This document shows, piece by piece, positions 26,135-33,759 of a DNA stretch of 64,000 nt (position 1 is its first letter; each line of letters opens with the position of its first letter). Position numbers and translations under genes: made by a program. The DNA lies in contig JBDIVS010000004.1 of assembly GCA_039794245.1 (NCBI GenBank), positions 1-64,000 on the forward strand. Reading direction: 5' to 3'. Below the pieces are notes generated by a model. It did not search any database and was not told the origin of the DNA. It was given only the letters and a program-made list of their open reading frames with translations. This DNA comes from DAITQM01 sp039794245. GTDB taxonomy: Bacteria; Pseudomonadota; Gammaproteobacteria; Xanthomonadales; Wenzhouxiangellaceae.

Positions 26135-27063
26135 GCGGCGCGCGGCCGATCGATGCCGCCGGCTTCGGCCGCGTCGCGGTGCTGTGCGGCGGCGAATCGG
26201 CCGAACGCGAGATTTCGCTGCTGAGCGGCGGCGCCGTGCTCGCCGCGCTCAAGGCCCGCGGCGTTACGGCGTTTACGGTGGACGGCATCGCCGGGTTAAT
26301 CGCAGAGCTCGCCGCCGGCCGCCTCGATCGGGTGTTCAACATCATGCACGGCGGGGCCGGCGAAAACGGCGTCGTGCAAGGGCTGCTCGCCGCTTACAAG
26401 ATTCCGTGCACCGGCTCGCCGCTCATCGGCGCGGCGCTGACGATGGACAAGATCCGGTGCAAGCAACTGTGGCGCGGCATCGGCCTGCCGACGCCGGACT
26501 ATTGCGCCGTCACCGCCGCCGAGGCGGCGCCGGCGGAGCGCGTCCTGGCGGCACTCGATCTGCCGCTGATCGTCAAGCCGGCGCACGAGGGTTCGACGAT
26601 CGGTACCAGCCGGGTGATGCGGCGCGCTGAACTGGCGCCGGCCCTCGCCGCCGCCTTTAGGCACGATAGCGAAGTTGTCGTTGAAACGCTGATCGCCGGA
26701 GAGGACGTTACCGTCGCGATCCTGGACGGGGCGGCCCTGCCCAGCATCCGCATCCGGCCGGCCGGCGATATTTATGATTATCACGCTAAATATGAGGCGG
26801 CCGACACGGCCTTCCACTGCCCCGGCCTGGCGGGCGACGAGGAGCGGCGGGCCGGCGAGTTGGCGCTCGCCGCGTTTCGCGCCGCCGGCGCCGGCGGTTG
26901 GGGGCGGGTCGATCTGATGCGCGACCGCGGCGGTGCGCTGTGGCTTTTGGAGGTCAACACGACGCCCGGCATGACCGATCACAGTCTGGTGCCGATGGCG
27001 GCGCACGCCGCCGGCATCGATTTCGAGGAGCTGACATGGCGCATTCTGTCGACCAGTCTGTGA
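26131..27063 (+). CDS. ddl: D-alanine--D-alanine ligase
   Basis: A 310-residue ATP-grasp enzyme that makes the D-Ala-D-Ala used by MurF. VAVLCGGESAEREISLLSG, the MHGGAGENGVVQGLL loop, TMDKIRCKQLW, KPAHEGSTIGTS and EVNTTPGMTDHSLVP are standard family signatures. The family usually reads HGxxGEDG; here the loop reads GGAGENG. The position in the cluster matches DdlB. It overlaps the ftsQ start region by 28 bases. Confidence 0.95.
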   Translation: MSGARPIDAAGFGRVAVLCGGESAEREISLLSGGAVLAALKARGVTAFTVDGIAGLIAELAAGRLDRVFNIMHGGAGENGVVQGLLAAYKIPCTGSPLIGAALTMDKIRCKQLWRGIGLPTPDYCAVTAAEAAPAERVLAALDLPLIVKPAHEGSTIGTSRVMRRAELAPALAAAFRHDSEVVVETLIAGEDVTVAILDGAALPSIRIRPAGDIYDYHAKYEAADTAFHCPGLAGDEERRAGELALAAFRAAGAGGWGRVDLMRDRGGALWLLEVNTTPGMTDHSLVPMAAHAAGIDFEELTWRILSTSL

Positions 27064-27803
27064 GTGCCGCACGCCGCACGCCGCGCTGGCGGTTCTGGTT
27101 GCCACTCGCCGCGCTGCTGCCGCTCGCCTGGCTCAGGCTCGGCCTGTGGGGCAGCGCCTGGTGGCCGGTCGCGGCTTACGAGGTTTCGGCACCGTTCCAG
27201 CGGGTCAGCGAGGAGATGGTGCAAAGGACGCTGGCGCCGTTGATCGAGCGCGGCTTTTTCGCCGCCGATTTAGCGCAGATCAGGGATGCGGTACTGGGGC
27301 TGCCGTGGGTTGCGGCGGTTGAAGTCCGGCGCCAGTGGCCCGACCGCCTGGTGCTGCGCCTCACCGAGCACACGCCGCTCGCCTACTGGAACGACGAACA
27401 ACTGATCAGCCGCTCCGGGGCGTTGATCCCGCCGGCCGGCTTGAGCCGCCTGCAGGGTCTGCCGGCGCTGTACGGTCCGCCGGGCAGCGAGGAGCGTGTC
27501 ATGGCGATGTGGGCGGCGCTGCAGGGCGAGGTGCAGCGCGCCGGCTGGACGATCGCGGTGCTGCACCTCGAGGCACGCGGCAGTTGGCGGCTGACGCTTA
27601 GCAACGGCATCCGCATCGAACTCGGCCGACGCGACATCCTCCGTCGCACCCGGCGATTGATTGCCGCGCTGCCGGCGGTGCTCGCCGCTTACCCGCAAGG
27701 CGTGGCGGCGTTCGATCTGCGTTACAGCAACGGTTTTGCGGTGCAAGGCGCGGCGGCGCAGTTGGCCGCGGGCCACGTTGTCGGGGGAGCGACCGATGGT
27801 TAG
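27036..27803 (+). CDS. ftsQ: cell division protein FtsQ
   Basis: A 255-residue bitopic divisome protein. The cytoplasmic tail of about 18 residues is followed by a membrane helix (about 20-40), a POTRA domain (about 48-118, with LPWVAAVEVRRQWPDRL) and the FtsQ beta domain with WNDEQLISRSGALI. The start is fixed by GAGGAG six bases upstream of the ATG at 27036, inside ddl. The stop overlaps the ftsA start by 8 bases. Confidence 0.95.
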   Translation: MAHSVDQSVSAARRTPRWRFWLPLAALLPLAWLRLGLWGSAWWPVAAYEVSAPFQRVSEEMVQRTLAPLIERGFFAADLAQIRDAVLGLPWVAAVEVRRQWPDRLVLRLTEHTPLAYWNDEQLISRSGALIPPAGLSRLQGLPALYGPPGSEERVMAMWAALQGEVQRAGWTIAVLHLEARGSWRLTLSNGIRIELGRRDILRRTRRLIAALPAVLAAYPQGVAAFDLRYSNGFAVQGAAAQLAAGHVVGGATDG

Positions 27804-29025
27804 AAAAAACGACAAGGCACTGACCGTCGGCCTCGACATCGGGACGTATAAAACCGTCGCCGTGGTCGCCGAAGCGGACGCCGGCGGCCTGCTCGAGGTG
27901 ATCGGTCTCGGTTCGCATCCGTCGCGCGGTCTCAAGCGTGGCGTCGTGGTCGATATCGAAGCCACCGAGCATTCGATCCAGCGGGCGATCGAAGAGGCCG
28001 AGCTGATGGCCGGCTGCGAAATCCGCGCCGTCTATGCCGGCATTTCGGGCAACCACATCCGCAGCCACAACTCGCACGGTATCGTCGCGATCAAGGATCA
28101 GGAAGTCAGCGAGGCCGACGTCGAGCGCGTCCTCGACGCGGCGCGCGCCGTCGCCGTCCCCGCCGACCAGCGCATCTTGCACGTCCTGCCGCAGGAATAC
28201 CTGATCGACAGCCAAGACGGCATCCGCCAGCCGGTCGGCATGTCCGGCGTCCGGTTAGAGACCTATGTCCATGTCATCACCGCGGCGCAAAGCGCGGTGC
28301 AGAACCTGATCAAGTGCATCGCGCGTTGCGGCTTGCAGGTGGACGATCTGATCTTGCAACAGATCGCCTCGAGCCGCGCCGTGCTCAGCGAAGACGAGAT
28401 GGATCTCGGCGTGGCGCTGGTCGATATCGGCGCCGGCACCTCCGATCTGGCGATTTATGCGCAAGGCGCACTGCGCCACACGGCGTGCATTCCGATCGCC
28501 GGTGACCTGGTGACCCACGACATCGCCGTCGCCCTGCGCACCCCGACGCAGCACGCCGAGGAAATCAAGATCAAGTACGCCTGCGCCGTCGAGCAACTGG
28601 CGCGCAGCGACGAGAACATCCAGGTGCCGAGCGTCGGCGAACGGCCGCCCCGCCGCCTGGCGCGCCAGGCGCTGGCCCAGGTCGTCGAGGCCCGGTACCG
28701 CGAGATCCTGACCATGATCCAGACCGAACTGCGGCGCAGCGGCTATGAAAACATAGTGCGCGCCGGTGTCGTGCTGACCGGCGGCGCGGCACGCACCGAA
28801 GGGGTCGTCGAACTCGCCGAGGAGATCTTTCACCTGCCGGTCAGGGTCGGCGTGGCGCAGGGGTTGAGCGGTCTTTCCGAAGTGCTGACCAACCCGGCGT
28901 ACAGCGCCGCCGCCGGATTTTTGCTGCACGGCAGCGGCGCGGCGCGCCTGGAACTGAAGCTCGGCAGGAGTGCGGCGCGCGATGTCTTGGCGCGCTTTCG
29001 GAATTGGTTTCGCGGTGAGTTCTGA
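27796..29025 (+). CDS. ftsA: cell division protein FtsA
   Basis: A 409-residue actin-like ATPase that tethers FtsZ filaments to the membrane. The N-terminal phosphate loop GLDIGTYKT, VDIGAGTSDLAIY (phosphate 2) and LTGGAARTEGV (adenosine motif) are present. The amphipathic membrane-targeting helix at the C-terminus reads LARFRNWFRGEF. Length is close to the E. coli protein. A GGGGGAG Shine-Dalgarno lies just upstream within ftsQ. Confidence 0.96.
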   Translation: MVRKNDKALTVGLDIGTYKTVAVVAEADAGGLLEVIGLGSHPSRGLKRGVVVDIEATEHSIQRAIEEAELMAGCEIRAVYAGISGNHIRSHNSHGIVAIKDQEVSEADVERVLDAARAVAVPADQRILHVLPQEYLIDSQDGIRQPVGMSGVRLETYVHVITAAQSAVQNLIKCIARCGLQVDDLILQQIASSRAVLSEDEMDLGVALVDIGAGTSDLAIYAQGALRHTACIPIAGDLVTHDIAVALRTPTQHAEEIKIKYACAVEQLARSDENIQVPSVGERPPRRLARQALAQVVEARYREILTMIQTELRRSGYENIVRAGVVLTGGAARTEGVVELAEEIFHLPVRVGVAQGLSGLSEVLTNPAYSAAAGFLLHGSGAARLELKLGRSAARDVLARFRNWFRGEF

Positions 29026-29043
29026 GATGGAATTTGTACAGCG

Positions 29044-29070
29044 GGGAGCGCCGGGTCACCCGGCACTCCC
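29044..29070 (+). promoter_or_regulatory. hairpin between ftsA and ftsZ
   Basis: Arms GGGAGCGCCGGGT and ACCCGGCACTCCC pair with one mismatch and a one-base loop. No T-run follows, so a simple terminator is unlikely. In the 155-base ftsA-ftsZ gap it could mark an RNA processing or attenuation site that sets FtsZ level apart from FtsA. Confidence 0.4.
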
Positions 29071-29180
29071 TGATGGCGGCAGGGCCGAATCGAATCCCGC
29101 CGGCCGGGGTTGGATCGATGCCGCAGTGGGTGCCGGCCGGCAGGCCGGGAGGATGACGGGCGTAACACAGGAGACAGGCC

Positions 29181-30332
29181 ATGTTTGAAATTGTAGAAAA
29201 CTTTTCGCCGAACGCGGTGATCAAGGTCATCGGCGTCGGCGGCGGCGGCGGCAATGCCGTCAACCAGATGGTCGAAGCGGCGATCGAAGGCGTCGATTTT
29301 TTCAGTGTCAACACCGACGCCCAGGCGCTGCGCAATTTCAAGGGCAAGAACACGCTGCACATCGGCAACAGCGTGACCAAGGGTCTGGGGGCCGGAGCCA
29401 ACCCCGAAATCGGCCGCCAGGCGGCGCTCGAGGACCGCGACCGTATCGTCGAAATCCTCAAGGGCACCGACATGGTGTTCATCACCGCCGGCATGGGCGG
29501 CGGGACCGGCACCGGCGCGGCGCCGGAAATCGCCAAGGTCGCCAAGGAATTGAACGTGCTGACCGTCGCCGTGGTGACCAAGCCCTTTCCTTTCGAGGGC
29601 CAGCGACGCATGGCGGTGGCGTTGAAGGGCATGGACGAGTTGAGCCGCCACGTCGATTCGCTGATCACGATCCCGAACGCCAAACTGCTCAGCGTGCTGG
29701 GTGGCGAGATCAGCCTGGTCAATGCCTTCCGCACCGCCAATCAGGTATTGAGCGGTGCGGTCCAGGGCATTTCCGATCTGATCACCCGCCAGGGCCTGAT
29801 CAACGTCGATTTCGCCGATGTCCGGACCGTGATGTCGGAAATGGGCATGGCAATGATGGGTGCCGGGCAGGCGCGCGGTGAAGACCGGGCGTTGAATGCG
29901 GTCAACCTGGCGATCGGCAGCCCGCTGCTCGAGGACATCAACCTCACCGGGGCGTTCGGCCTTCTGGTCAACGTCACCGCCGGGATGAACCTGACGATGA
30001 AGGAGTTCGAGGATATCGGCAGCGTCATCAACGATCTGGCCTCCGAGGAAGCCACGGTGGTGATCGGCGCGGTGATCGACCCCGAGATGGACGACGACCT
30101 TCGGGTGACGGTGGTGGCCACCGGTCTTGGCCAGCAACGGCGGGTGCCGGCCGACCCGGCCCCGTCTTTGCAGGTGGTCAAGCCGCAGGTCCGCCGCCAG
30201 GTGGCCGCCGGCGGCATGGGGCGCGGCGCGGCGCTGGCCGAGACGCACAGCGATCTGTTCACCAGCGACGGCCGCGACGAGCGTCTCGAACTCATCGATA
30301 TCCCGGCCTTTTTGCGCCGCCAGATCGACTGA
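29181..30332 (+). CDS. ftsZ: cell division protein FtsZ
   Basis: A 383-residue tubulin-like GTPase that forms the Z-ring. The GTP-binding signature GGGTGTG is at 106-112, and GVGGGGGNAVNQM near the N-terminus contacts the nucleotide. The synergy-loop region NVDFADVRTVM is intact. The C-terminal peptide IDIPAFLRRQ, which binds FtsA and ZipA, is conserved. CAGGAGACAGGCC precedes the ATG as a good ribosome binding site. Confidence 0.98.
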   Translation: MFEIVENFSPNAVIKVIGVGGGGGNAVNQMVEAAIEGVDFFSVNTDAQALRNFKGKNTLHIGNSVTKGLGAGANPEIGRQAALEDRDRIVEILKGTDMVFITAGMGGGTGTGAAPEIAKVAKELNVLTVAVVTKPFPFEGQRRMAVALKGMDELSRHVDSLITIPNAKLLSVLGGEISLVNAFRTANQVLSGAVQGISDLITRQGLINVDFADVRTVMSEMGMAMMGAGQARGEDRALNAVNLAIGSPLLEDINLTGAFGLLVNVTAGMNLTMKEFEDIGSVINDLASEEATVVIGAVIDPEMDDDLRVTVVATGLGQQRRVPADPAPSLQVVKPQVRRQVAAGGMGRGAALAETHSDLFTSDGRDERLELIDIPAFLRRQID

Positions 30333-30380
30333 TAGCCATGGCGGCGCCCCTGCCGTGGGGCGCCGGCGGCGACGCCCGGT

Positions 30381-30406
30381 GGGTGCGGGATCGGCCCCCC
30401 GCACCC
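30381..30406 (+). terminator. possible terminator hairpin after ftsZ
   Basis: Arms GGGTGCGGG and CCCCGCACCC form a strong GC stem about 50 bases past the ftsZ stop. There is no clear T-run, so termination would be weak or Rho-aided. A separate AT-rich promoter-like stretch (tatcattattaatt, 30540-30553) lies just ahead of lpxC, which suggests that lpxC also has its own start. Confidence 0.4.
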
Positions 30407-30574
30407 GGTTCAGTCGCCGTTCATCGCCGCCCGCTAGGCTTGCCCGGCGCGTTGCAGGAAGCCGTTTGGCGCAACGCCCGCCGCACAACGATGAGAGGAG
30501 CGGATGGACTTGCGAAACCTTCCCGGCCTCTCCGGCTGTGCTATCATTATTAATTAAACTAGGGGGTACCCCAG

Positions 30575-31486
30575 GTGATCCAGCAAAGAACACTGAAAAA
30601 CGTGATCCGCGCCACGGGCTTGGGCATCCATTCCGGCAAGAAGGTCTTTCTGACATTACGCCCCGCGGCGGCCAACACCGGCATCGTGTTCCGCCGCGTC
30701 GATCTCGACCCGGCGGTCGAAATCAAAGCCTGTCCCGAGAACGTCGGCGACACCCGGATGTCCACATCCCTGGCCCGCGGCGGGGTGCGGATCGCCACCG
30801 TCGAACATCTGCTCTCGGCCTTCGCCGGGCTCGGCATCGACAATGCCTATGTCGATGTCACCGACGAAGAGCTGCCGATCATGGACGGCAGCGCCGGGCC
30901 GTTCGTGTTTCTGCTCCAGTCGGCTGGGGTTTCGGAACAGAAGGCGCCGAAACGCTTCTTGCGCATACTTAAAACGCTCGAGGTCCACCTCGATGACCGC
31001 TGGGCGCGGTTCGAGCCGTTCGACGGCTTCAAGGTGAGCTTCGAGATCCAGTTCAACCACCCGCTGTTCAACGAGAACAACTGCCGCGCCGAAATCGATT
31101 TTTCGACAACCTCGTTTTTGAAGGAAGTGGCGCGGGCCCGGACTTTCGGTTTCATGCGCGACCTCGAGGCCCTGCGCCAGCGCAACCTGGCGCTCGGCGG
31201 CAGCATGGATAACGCCGTGGTCCTCGACGATTACCGGGTGCTGAACCAGGATGGGCTGCGCTACCGCGACGAATTCGTCAAGCACAAGGTGCTCGACGCG
31301 ATCGGCGATCTATACCTGCTCGGCCGCGGCCTGATCGGTTCGTTTGCCGGCTATAAATCCGGCCACGAGTTGAACAACCTGTTGCTGCGGACCTTGTTGG
31401 CGCGGCCCGATGTCTGGGAGGAGTTGGTGTTCGACGATCCCACCGCGGTGCCGATTTCGTATCTGCACCCGGCCCAGGCTGGCTGA
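30575..31486 (+). CDS. lpxC: UDP-3-O-acyl-N-acetylglucosamine deacetylase
   Basis: A 303-residue zinc enzyme that commits UDP-GlcNAc to lipid A synthesis. The zinc ligands are His78 in EHLLSAFAGLGIDN, and His237 and Asp241 in HKVLDAIGDLYLLG. The start is a GTG giving MIQQRTLKNVIRATG, matching family N-termini, with AGGGGG upstream. Its place after ftsZ is the usual end of the gammaproteobacterial cluster, and it confirms a lipopolysaccharide-bearing outer membrane. Confidence 0.97.
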   Translation: MIQQRTLKNVIRATGLGIHSGKKVFLTLRPAAANTGIVFRRVDLDPAVEIKACPENVGDTRMSTSLARGGVRIATVEHLLSAFAGLGIDNAYVDVTDEELPIMDGSAGPFVFLLQSAGVSEQKAPKRFLRILKTLEVHLDDRWARFEPFDGFKVSFEIQFNHPLFNENNCRAEIDFSTTSFLKEVARARTFGFMRDLEALRQRNLALGGSMDNAVVLDDYRVLNQDGLRYRDEFVKHKVLDAIGDLYLLGRGLIGSFAGYKSGHELNNLLLRTLLARPDVWEELVFDDPTAVPISYLHPAQAG

Positions 31487-31695
31487 TCGTTCCACGCTCC
31501 GCACTGTCCATACGTTCTGCCGGAAGCGGCTCGGCTGGACGATAGGCGATGATTCAGGGCGCAGAGATCCCGGAATCGGCGGTGCACTCATGCGATCGGC
31601 AATCGTGCTATGATCGCTCAGGCACCCGGTTCATGTGGATCGGGGGGACGGCTCGGGTCAGGATGACTGGACACCGGCCTTCCGGTGCTGCAACT

Positions 31696-31723
31696 CCGGG
31701 GCTTGCGCAAGGGGAAGCCCCGG
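31696..31723 (+). terminator. GC-rich hairpin after lpxC
   Basis: Arms CCGGGGCTT and AAGCCCCGG enclose a 10-base loop, followed at once by a second small stem ggggtccgggtgcccc and a pyrimidine-rich tract. It lies between the convergent lpxC and the minus-strand phosphoesterase-like gene and may end transcription from lpxC. The 277-base gap otherwise holds no gene. Confidence 0.4.
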
Positions 31724-31763
31724 GGTCCGGGTGCCCCTTCCGCTTTCCCCGTCTCGCTCCACC

Positions 31764-32762
31764 TCACCGATTCGCCGCCCGCGGCAGAATGAAGACCGCC
31801 CGGTCGAGCCGTTCGGCCGGCGGCAGGTCGCTCTCGTCCTCGCCTGCGGCGCCGCCCGGGGCCGGCAAGACCAGCCGGTAGCGGGCGATATCGAGGCGAA
31901 AGCCGTGGTCGCCGCGCGCCACTTCCACCACGCTGTAGAAACCGGCCCCGCCGCCTGCCGACGCTTGACACCCCGCGGTCCGCAATGCCAGGGCGCCGCC
32001 CTCGATCGTCCGGAATGTACAAAGGAACCAGTCGGCGCCGTCGCCGTGGAGCACCAGTTCGACGCCGCCGGCGAGCAGCGTCGGAGTCCAATCGCCGCCC
32101 CCCGCAGCCGGCGCCGGACCGGCGCCGGGCGGCGCGCCGGGCGCGTGCTGGCACAGCACGATGCGGCACAGGCCAGCTTGCCCGGCGCGCTGCAACAAGT
32201 CCTCTAGCCGCTGCATTTGCCGGCCGCGGCTCACCGGTTCGGCGGCCGGCCATGGCGGCAGGCCGATGATCGCCGCCGGGCCGCGCTGCCGCCACCACGG
32301 ATACGGTTCGGCCGCGCCGCGGCCGTGGTCGCTGCAAATCCACGGCAGCCATTGTTGCTGCGTATGGCTCCAGTTGGCATGCGCTGTGATATCGCCGCCA
32401 CCGGGCACGACGGCGACGTGGTCGGTGGCGGCGACGCTTTCGAGCCAGCGTCGTGCCTGGTGGTATTCGACCGGCTGGCCGAGGCAGGTCAGGGGGCCGT
32501 TGATCAGCCAGCCGGCAGGGTTGTGGCGGCGGGCGTCGGCGACCAACCGGTCGGCGATACGGCGCGCTTCGAGACCGCTGCTGCGGCGATCGGCCAGGTA
32601 GCGCCGGAAATGGGCGCTCAACAGGCCGCCCGGCGCCGGCGTCGGGCGCGTCAGGCGCGGCGCGGCAAGGTGCACCAGGCGCAGCGCCGCAGCGGCGCTT
32701 TTCGGCGACGGAGGGTTCACTGCTCGTTTATCGGCATCGGGAGTCCTGGTAGCGTGACCCAT
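31764..32762 (-). CDS. metallophosphoesterase-fold protein lacking metal-binding residues
   Basis: A 332-residue intact frame that aligns through its whole length with calcineurin-like phosphoesterases but has lost nearly all catalytic residues. Motif I (normally SDLH) reads AAPR at 33-36. Motif II (GDLT) reads GPLT at 89-92. Motif III (GNHD) reads GGGD at 121-124. Motif IV (HH) reads QH at 205-206. Motif V (GHxH) reads GDGA at 240-243. Flanking residues such as VHL, LTCLGQPVEY, VAVVPG and ELVLHG are kept. It is therefore expected to fold but not to bind two metals. It is the last gene of a run with an M23 peptidase and a lipoprotein. A structural or regulatory role is inferred. Confidence 0.75.
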   Translation of the reverse strand: MGHATRTPDADKRAVNPPSPKSAAAALRLVHLAAPRLTRPTPAPGGLLSAHFRRYLADRRSSGLEARRIADRLVADARRHNPAGWLINGPLTCLGQPVEYHQARRWLESVAATDHVAVVPGGGDITAHANWSHTQQQWLPWICSDHGRGAAEPYPWWRQRGPAAIIGLPPWPAAEPVSRGRQMQRLEDLLQRAGQAGLCRIVLCQHAPGAPPGAGPAPAAGGGDWTPTLLAGGVELVLHGDGADWFLCTFRTIEGGALALRTAGCQASAGGGAGFYSVVEVARGDHGFRLDIARYRLVLPAPGGAAGEDESDLPPAERLDRAVFILPRAANR

Positions 32763-32793
32763 GGATGTCGCTGGTTGTACCGAAATCCATGGC

Positions 32794-33744
32794 TCACGGG
32801 GCCAGCACCATGCCGCGCGCCGGCGTCAGCCGCCGTCCCTCGCGATCGGTAAACGAGAACGGCAACGATTCGAGGCGCATACCGGCGTTGCGCTGGATCG
32901 CAAAATGCAGGTGCGGGCCGGAGCTGAAGCCGGTATTCCCGGAGTGGCCGATGATCTCGCCGGCGAGCACGATCTCGCCGCGCCGAATGACGGCGCTTTC
33001 CGGTGCGAGGTGGGCGTAGAGCGCCATCGTCCCGTCCTCGTGCAGGACGAGGATCCGGTTGGCCCGCTCGCCGTAGCGCTTGATATCCAGCCCGCCCTCG
33101 AAAAAATCGTCCTCGACATCGACGATCAGTCCGTCGCGGGCGGCGCTGATCGGCGTGCCCTCAGGCATCGGAATATCCACCGCATAGCGCGAATCGGCTG
33201 TCAGGTGGGTGACGCCGCCTTCGAAACCCTGGCTGATCGCGAAACGATGGCCGGGGGGGAACGGCGGCAGGTAGTGGGCCGCCGGGTCATGGCGCGCTGC
33301 CGGGTCGCCCGGCACGGCGCTGGCCGTCAGGCGATAGCGGTAACCGGAAGCCGGATCGCGGGCCTCGATCGTCACCAGTGGGCCGCGAAAGCGCGGGGCC
33401 AGCACGAAGCGGTGCGGCAGGGCCGGGTTCGTGGTGACGTTGCCGGCCTCTTCCAGGTGCACCTCGACTTGCAGCGGGCCGTAGAGCAGGTTTTCAAACA
33501 GCGCTGAGGTGACGCCGTTTTCGGTTTCATTTTTGATCCTAAGCTTCGGCTCCGGTTCGACCCGCATCGGGCGCGCGGTGACCGGCCGGTCGGTCTTTGG
33601 CGGCACGTCGCTCAGGTGGACGATGCCGTTCTCATCGGTGTATTGGTAGATTTGCCGGGCGGCGGCGGGGAGCGCCGCCGCCCAGAGCAGCACGGCGCCG
33701 GCGATGAAGGTGATGGTTCCGGTATTCGCTCCGGCGCCGTTCAT
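32794..33744 (-). CDS. M23-family metallopeptidase with N-terminal DUF4124
   Basis: A 316-residue exported protein. A signal peptide covers about residues 1-29. A DUF4124 segment (IYQYTDENGIVHLSDVPP, 32-49) and a beta-rich linker region precede the LytM/M23 domain (about 165-300). The probable zinc ligands are His180, Asp190 in SRYAVDIPMPEG, and His280 in GPHLHF, with LYAHL before them. M23 peptidases cut peptidoglycan cross-bridges or activate amidases. The gene is 15 bases after the lipoprotein gene and 31 bases before the phosphoesterase-like gene, so an envelope operon is likely. Confidence 0.85.
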   Translation of the reverse strand: MNGAGANTGTITFIAGAVLLWAAALPAAARQIYQYTDENGIVHLSDVPPKTDRPVTARPMRVEPEPKLRIKNETENGVTSALFENLLYGPLQVEVHLEEAGNVTTNPALPHRFVLAPRFRGPLVTIEARDPASGYRYRLTASAVPGDPAARHDPAAHYLPPFPPGHRFAISQGFEGGVTHLTADSRYAVDIPMPEGTPISAARDGLIVDVEDDFFEGGLDIKRYGERANRILVLHEDGTMALYAHLAPESAVIRRGEIVLAGEIIGHSGNTGFSSGPHLHFAIQRNAGMRLESLPFSFTDREGRRLTPARGMVLAP

Positions 33745-33759
33745 CCCGATTCGTCCGTC

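Noticed and set aside
29080..29110. tRNA T-arm-like string near cgaatcgaatcccgcc
   Set aside because: No acceptor stem or anticodon arm can be folded around it.
28830..30656. 608-codon minus-strand frame over ftsA-ftsZ
   Set aside because: It is antisense to ftsZ and shows low-complexity His/Asp/Arg-rich residues without recognisable domains.
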